A stretch of DNA of 64,000 nucleotides from Burkholderia sp. E7m39 (GTDB taxonomy: Bacteria > Pseudomonadota > Gammaproteobacteria > Burkholderiales > Burkholderiaceae). The notes under the pieces are model-generated. The model had not been told where the DNA came from, did no database searches, and saw only the letters and a list, made by a program, of their open reading frames with translations. Both the position numbers and the translations under genes were made by a program. Positions 60,498-64,000 of the stretch are shown here, one piece after another; the stretch's first letter is position 1; each line of letters starts with the position of its first letter. Where the stretch lies: the NCBI GenBank assembly GCA_001319865.1, contig BBSL01000185.1, positions 17,103-81,102 of the forward strand, read 5' to 3'.

Positions 60498-61816
60498 TGA
60501 CGGCAACCGCTGATCAGGCATGGCTCGACTACCTGCGAGCTCAGGCCGGAATCGATGATCCGACGCACGCATTGGGGCGTGCCGCGCCCCCGATCCGCTC
60601 GATGCTGGAGCAGACCATCGCCGGCCGCGAGTTGTTGCGCAGCGAGGCGGAGGTGCTCTTCGCGACGGATGGCGACGACCTGAAGGCCGTCATCGCGGCG
60701 GCGGACCATGTGCGGCGCGCACGGGTGGGCGATGCGGTGAGTTTCGTCGTGACGCGCAACATCAACTTCACCAATGTCTGCTACATGGGCTGCCGGTTTT
60801 GCGGTTTCGCCAGGCGTCGTGAAGAGGCGGGTGCGACGTTGATGGGTTTCGACGAAGTCGCACACCGGGCTGAAATTGCGCGGCAGCGTGGCGCCACCGA
60901 GGTATGCGTGCAAGGCGGGCTGCATCCCGACATACCTGGCACGTATTACCGGGATCTGGTCGCTGCGATCAAGGCGCAGGTGCCGCAGATCCACGTGCAT
61001 GCGTTCTCGCCGTTCGAGGTCTGGTACGGCTCGAAGAAACGTCACATGCCCGTCATCGAGTTTCTTCGCGAGCTCAAGGACGCCGGTCTCGGTTCGATCC
61101 CTGGGACGGCTGCCGAAATCCTCGACACGGAGGTGCGTCAGAAACTCACGCGCGACAAGCTCTCGGCCAAAGCGTGGGTCGAGGTGATCCGTGCGGCGCA
61201 TCAGGCGGGACTGCGCAGCACGTCGACGATCATGTATGGACATATCGACGAGCCGCGCCATTGGGCCGCGCACCTCGATCTGCTCCGGTCGATTCAAAAG
61301 GAGACGGGCGGATTCACCGAGTTCGTCCCGCTGGGCTTCGTGCACAGCGAGGCGCCGCTCTATATCGAGCGGGAGATACCCGGCGTTCGCGCTGGTGCGA
61401 CGCTCGTCGAGCACCTGAAAATGCACGCCATCGCGCGCCTGATGCTGGCGGGATGGATCGACAACATCCAGGTGTCGTGGGTCAAGCTCGGTCCGCAGAC
61501 GGGGCAAGCGCTGCTTTCGGCGGGCGCGAACGATTTCGGCGGGACGCTGATGGACGAATCGATCTCGCGTTCGGCCGGTGCGTCGTTCGGCGAGGAGATC
61601 ACCGCTGCCGAGATGGTTCAGATCATTCGCGATGCCGGGCGCCAGCCGGTCCGGCGCAGCACGCTCTACGGGACGCTCGAACACTACGACGACCATGACC
61701 CCGTGACGATCGCGCCGTTGAAACCTCGCGACTACGATCCCGTGTCGTTCATCCGGAAGCGTCCCGCCCCTCCCGCCCCTGTTGGTGTCGAGCTTGTCGA
61801 GGCCAGCCATGGCTAG
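60497..61816 (+). CDS. cofH: FO synthase subunit 2 (CofH), radical SAM
   Basis: A 439-residue radical SAM enzyme with CYMGCRFCGF (Cys95, Cys99, Cys102). CofH segments include TEVCVQGGLHPD, HVHAFSPFEVWYG and GANDFGGTLMDESISRSAG. It joins tyrosine-derived fragment to the 5-amino-ribitylaminouracil substrate, making the intermediate used by CofG. AAAGGAG eight bases before the ATG at 60497 sets the start; GTG codons at 60488 and 60494 are possible alternatives. The gene overlaps cofD by 8 bases. Confidence 0.92.
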   Translation: MTATADQAWLDYLRAQAGIDDPTHALGRAAPPIRSMLEQTIAGRELLRSEAEVLFATDGDDLKAVIAAADHVRRARVGDAVSFVVTRNINFTNVCYMGCRFCGFARRREEAGATLMGFDEVAHRAEIARQRGATEVCVQGGLHPDIPGTYYRDLVAAIKAQVPQIHVHAFSPFEVWYGSKKRHMPVIEFLRELKDAGLGSIPGTAAEILDTEVRQKLTRDKLSAKAWVEVIRAAHQAGLRSTSTIMYGHIDEPRHWAAHLDLLRSIQKETGGFTEFVPLGFVHSEAPLYIEREIPGVRAGATLVEHLKMHAIARLMLAGWIDNIQVSWVKLGPQTGQALLSAGANDFGGTLMDESISRSAGASFGEEITAAEMVQIIRDAGRQPVRRSTLYGTLEHYDDHDPVTIAPLKPRDYDPVSFIRKRPAPPAPVGVELVEASHG

Positions 61817-62810
61817 GCCCGGCGCATATCCGGAAGTCGTGCTGCTCGCGGGCGGCGTGGGCGGCGCGCGGATGGCGGCCGGCCTCGAGAAGGCGCTCCC
61901 CGCCGGTGCGCTGACCGTGGTGGCCAACGTCGGCGACGACGACCGCTTCCACGGGCTGCAGGTATGCCCGGACCTCGACACGATTCTCTACACGCTGGCG
62001 GGCGTTGTCGATCGGGGGCAGGGCTGGGGCGTCGAACGCGACGGCACTCGCGTACTCGACCAGCTCGGCACGCTAGGCGCGCCCACGTGGATGAAACTCG
62101 GGGACCGCGACATGGCGTTGCACATCTATCGCACATGGAGGCTCTCGCTGGGCTGGCGGCTCACGCAGGTGATGGGCGAGATTTCGCGAAGGATGGGCGT
62201 CGAGTCGATCCTGCTGCCGGCAAGCGACGATCGCGTTCCGACGCAGGTGCTCACGGATTCGGGCATGTACCCGTTCCAGGAGTGGTTCGTCGCGCATCGC
62301 ACAGTGCCGCAAGTGCGTGCGCTCCGCTATCTGAACGCCGACAGGGCCAGCATCACGGCGGAGGTGATCGAGGCGATCGCGCACGCGGGGCTGGTCGTCA
62401 TCGCGCCGTCCAACCCTTTCCTGTCGATCGAGCCGATGCTTGCTTTGCGCGGGATGCGCGACGCGTTGCGCGCGCGGCGCGCCCCATGCGTGGCCGTCTC
62501 GCCGTTGATCGGCGGGAAGGCCGTGAAGGGCCCGCTCGACAGGATGATGGCCGCGTTGGGTCTTCCCGCTGGAAACGGAGGCATCGCGCAGCGATATGGC
62601 GATCTGATCGACGGCATCGTGATCGACCAGCAGGATGCCGACGATCGCGCCGCGTTGCGCGATGGCGGGCTGGCGGTGTTCGCCACCCGAACGTTGATCG
62701 GCGAACGGGAGCGTGCCGCGATCCTGGCGCGGCAGATCATCGCGTGGGCGCACGGGCTGACTGTGCGCGCCGCAGGTGAGCGGTGTGCGTCGCACGGAGC
62801 AACATCATGA
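61809..62810 (+). CDS. cofD: 2-phospho-L-lactate transferase (CofD)
   Basis: A 333-residue CofD. The N-terminus has VVLLAGGVGGARMAAGLEKA, then NVGDDDRFHGLQVCPDLDTI, both binding the nucleotide-linked phosphoacid and FO. Later segments are APSNPFLSIEPMLAL and VAVSPLIGGKAVKGP. It transfers the phosphoacid moiety to FO, giving F420-0 or its 3-phosphoglycerate analogue. It overlaps cofH by 8 and cofC by 4 bases. Confidence 0.92.
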   Translation: MARPGAYPEVVLLAGGVGGARMAAGLEKALPAGALTVVANVGDDDRFHGLQVCPDLDTILYTLAGVVDRGQGWGVERDGTRVLDQLGTLGAPTWMKLGDRDMALHIYRTWRLSLGWRLTQVMGEISRRMGVESILLPASDDRVPTQVLTDSGMYPFQEWFVAHRTVPQVRALRYLNADRASITAEVIEAIAHAGLVVIAPSNPFLSIEPMLALRGMRDALRARRAPCVAVSPLIGGKAVKGPLDRMMAALGLPAGNGGIAQRYGDLIDGIVIDQQDADDRAALRDGGLAVFATRTLIGERERAAILARQIIAWAHGLTVRAAGERCASHGATS

Positions 62811-63445
62811 AGACGATCATCACGGTTGCAATGAAGGACCCGGCGCACGCGAAGACGAGACTGTCATCGACGTTCAACCCGGCGAGCCGTCGCAAACTCG
62901 CGTTGGGGCTGTTCGACCGCGCGTTGTCATTCTTCTCCCGGGCCTATCCGGAACACGAGCTTGCCGTCGTCACCGCGTCGACGCTGATCGCGCAACACGC
63001 GCGCCTGTACGGGGCGCTTGTCATTCGCGAGCACGCCGAGGCCGGACTGAACGAGGCGGCTGGGCTCGCCGTCGACTATGCGATCCGCCATGGTTACGAA
63101 CGTGTCGCGATCGTGCCCGGCGATATTCCGATCTGGTTGCGCGAAGAAGTGGATCAATTGCTGGCGCGCGCGCGGCGATTCGAGTGCGTGGTCGCTCAAG
63201 CGCATGACGGCGGGACCAACATGCTGATCCTGTCTCCTCCGCGGCGCCTCGACTTCTGCTACGGCGCGCAATCGGCTAGCCGGTATGAAGCGCTCGCGAA
63301 ATCGCTCGGCATGTCGTGCACGCGCGGCCTGTTGCCTTTCATCAGCCGCGACATCGATACGGTCGAGGACTGTCTGCTGCTGGGCAGGCGGGACGACGCA
63401 GCGAGAGATCACATCGAGGCGAAGACGGAGGAAGGTCATGCGTGA
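62807..63445 (+). CDS. cofC: Phosphoacid guanylyltransferase (CofC)
   Basis: A 212-residue nucleotidyltransferase. It starts MKTIITVAMKDPAHAKTRLS, matching the CofC/FbiD GTP-binding loop, and has AAGLAVDYAIRHGYERVAIV with PGDIP, and DGGTNMLILSPP. It activates 2-phospholactate, phosphoenolpyruvate or 3-phosphoglycerate with GTP for CofD. Paraburkholderia rhizoxinica makes a 3-phosphoglycerate form of F420; whether this CofC has that preference cannot be told from reading the sequence. ATGA overlap with cofD and 8-base overlap with cofE. Confidence 0.9.
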   Translation: MKTIITVAMKDPAHAKTRLSSTFNPASRRKLALGLFDRALSFFSRAYPEHELAVVTASTLIAQHARLYGALVIREHAEAGLNEAAGLAVDYAIRHGYERVAIVPGDIPIWLREEVDQLLARARRFECVVAQAHDGGTNMLILSPPRRLDFCYGAQSASRYEALAKSLGMSCTRGLLPFISRDIDTVEDCLLLGRRDDAARDHIEAKTEEGHA

Positions 63446-64000
63446 GGCGGCGCCTTCCTTGCAGATGTTCACGCTACACGGCATCCCTGATGTTCGGGCG
63501 GGAGACGACGTCGGACGTTTCTTGCACGACGCGATGGTCAGGTCGAACGAACAGTGGCGGACGGGCGATGTGGTTGTGGTCGCGCAAAAAATCGTCTCGA
63601 AAGCGGAGAATCGCTTTCGAAGAATCCGCGATATCACGCCATCCGATCGCGCCGGCGAGTACGCGAACCAGACAGGCAAGGACCCGCGCAAGGTCCAGGC
63701 GATTCTCGACGAATCGACGGAAGTCATTCGCGTCGCCGCGGCACCGCCTGACGGCGTCATCATCACGCGCCACCGCAGCGGATGGGTTTGCGCGAACGCT
63801 GCGATCGACGAGTCCAACGTCGGGGAGGACGGCACGCTGCTGCTGTTGCCCGTCGATCCCGACGCCAGCGCACATCGCATTGCGCAGACGATCGGACAGC
63901 ACGCCGGGGTTCGCCCCGGCGTGATCATCAGCGACACGTTCGGCCGCCCGTGGCGGCGCGGACTCGTCAACATCGCGATCGGACTCGCCCAGGTCGCCGG
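63438..64000 (+). CDS. cofE: F420-0:gamma-glutamyl ligase (CofE), cut by the window end
   Basis: The first 187 residues of CofE. The ATG at 63438 follows GGAGGAAGG and overlaps cofC by 8 bases. Recognisable parts are VVVAQKIVSKAENR near residue 47, TRHRSGWVCANAAIDESNV and GVIISDTFGRPWRRGLVNIA, the nucleotide and metal-binding core of the ligase. It adds glutamates to F420-0. The remaining part lies beyond 64000, so whether it is a stand-alone CofE or an FbiB-type fusion with a nitroreductase-like domain cannot be seen. Confidence 0.9.
   Translation, partial: MREAAPSLQMFTLHGIPDVRAGDDVGRFLHDAMVRSNEQWRTGDVVVVAQKIVSKAENRFRRIRDITPSDRAGEYANQTGKDPRKVQAILDESTEVIRVAAAPPDGVIITRHRSGWVCANAAIDESNVGEDGTLLLLPVDPDASAHRIAQTIGQHAGVRPGVIISDTFGRPWRRGLVNIAIGLAQVA

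Noticed and set aside
1..64000. tRNA, rRNA, CRISPR arrays, transposases and phage genes
   Set aside because: None seen on reading either strand; the MocR pair and RutR-like remnant are the only signs of rearrangement.

Overview
The window looks like a GC-rich chromosome or megaplasmid segment of a beta-proteobacterium of the Burkholderiaceae, most likely Paraburkholderia or a close relative. This rests on dense LysR-type regulators, the gene content, Burkholderia-type small hypothetical proteins and strong third-position GC. The genus is inference; no rRNA, tRNA, CRISPR array or intact insertion sequence was found.

Region 1 (1-16 kb) is a furan-degradation locus. A leftward operon starting at about 14.6 kb carries, in order, a UbiD decarboxylase, its UbiX flavin prenyltransferase, a three-subunit molybdenum hydroxylase (large subunit fused to a CoxG-like domain), an acyl-CoA synthetase, a crotonase-fold hydrolase, a GMC alcohol/aldehyde oxidase and an MFS transporter. 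This matches the hmfFG-hmfABC-hmfD-hmfE-hmfH-hmfT set for HMF, furfural, 2,5-furandicarboxylate and 2-furoate breakdown to 2-oxoglutarate. Two LysR regulators with identical first 40 residues flank it. A third LysR gene and the start of an NtaA/SnaA-type monooxygenase (cut by the window edge) lie at the far left.

Region 2 (16-24.3 kb) holds a LysR-MFS-LigJ-LigK group (lower half of the 4,5-cleavage protocatechuate/gallate pathway, without its dioxygenase), a cysteine-containing hypothetical, a DUF1326-DUF2182 pair and a transketolase.

Region 3 (24.5-39.6 kb) has four small leftward genes of unknown role, a giant UPF0182 membrane protein, a divergent E1alpha-E1beta-E2 2-oxoacid dehydrogenase operon with no E3, and a three-gene redox/signalling cassette: a cyclic-nucleotide-domain histidine kinase, a receiver-thioredoxin reductase-like fusion lacking the CxxC, and a second paralogous kinase. 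A lipoprotein and a cold-shock gene follow.

Region 4 (39.9-59.2 kb) looks like an accessory catabolic block bracketed by two paralogous 500-residue MocR regulators. It contains a hybrid histidine kinase whose phospho-accepting His is Asp, two Rieske oxygenases of the demethylase type, three possible electron-transfer routes (two FAD reductases, a [3Fe-4S]-type ferredoxin, a VanB-type reductase), a VOC protein, a BMP-family (nucleoside-type) ABC importer, a TetR/RutR-like gene remnant and alanine dehydrogenase. The substrate is unknown; an N-methylated heterocycle such as a purine is a guess from the importer and oxygenase types.

Region 5 (59.3 kb to the end) is a coenzyme F420 biosynthesis operon, cofG-cofH-cofD-cofC-cofE, with cofE cut by the window end. 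F420 is uncommon in Proteobacteria, so this is one of the more notable features.
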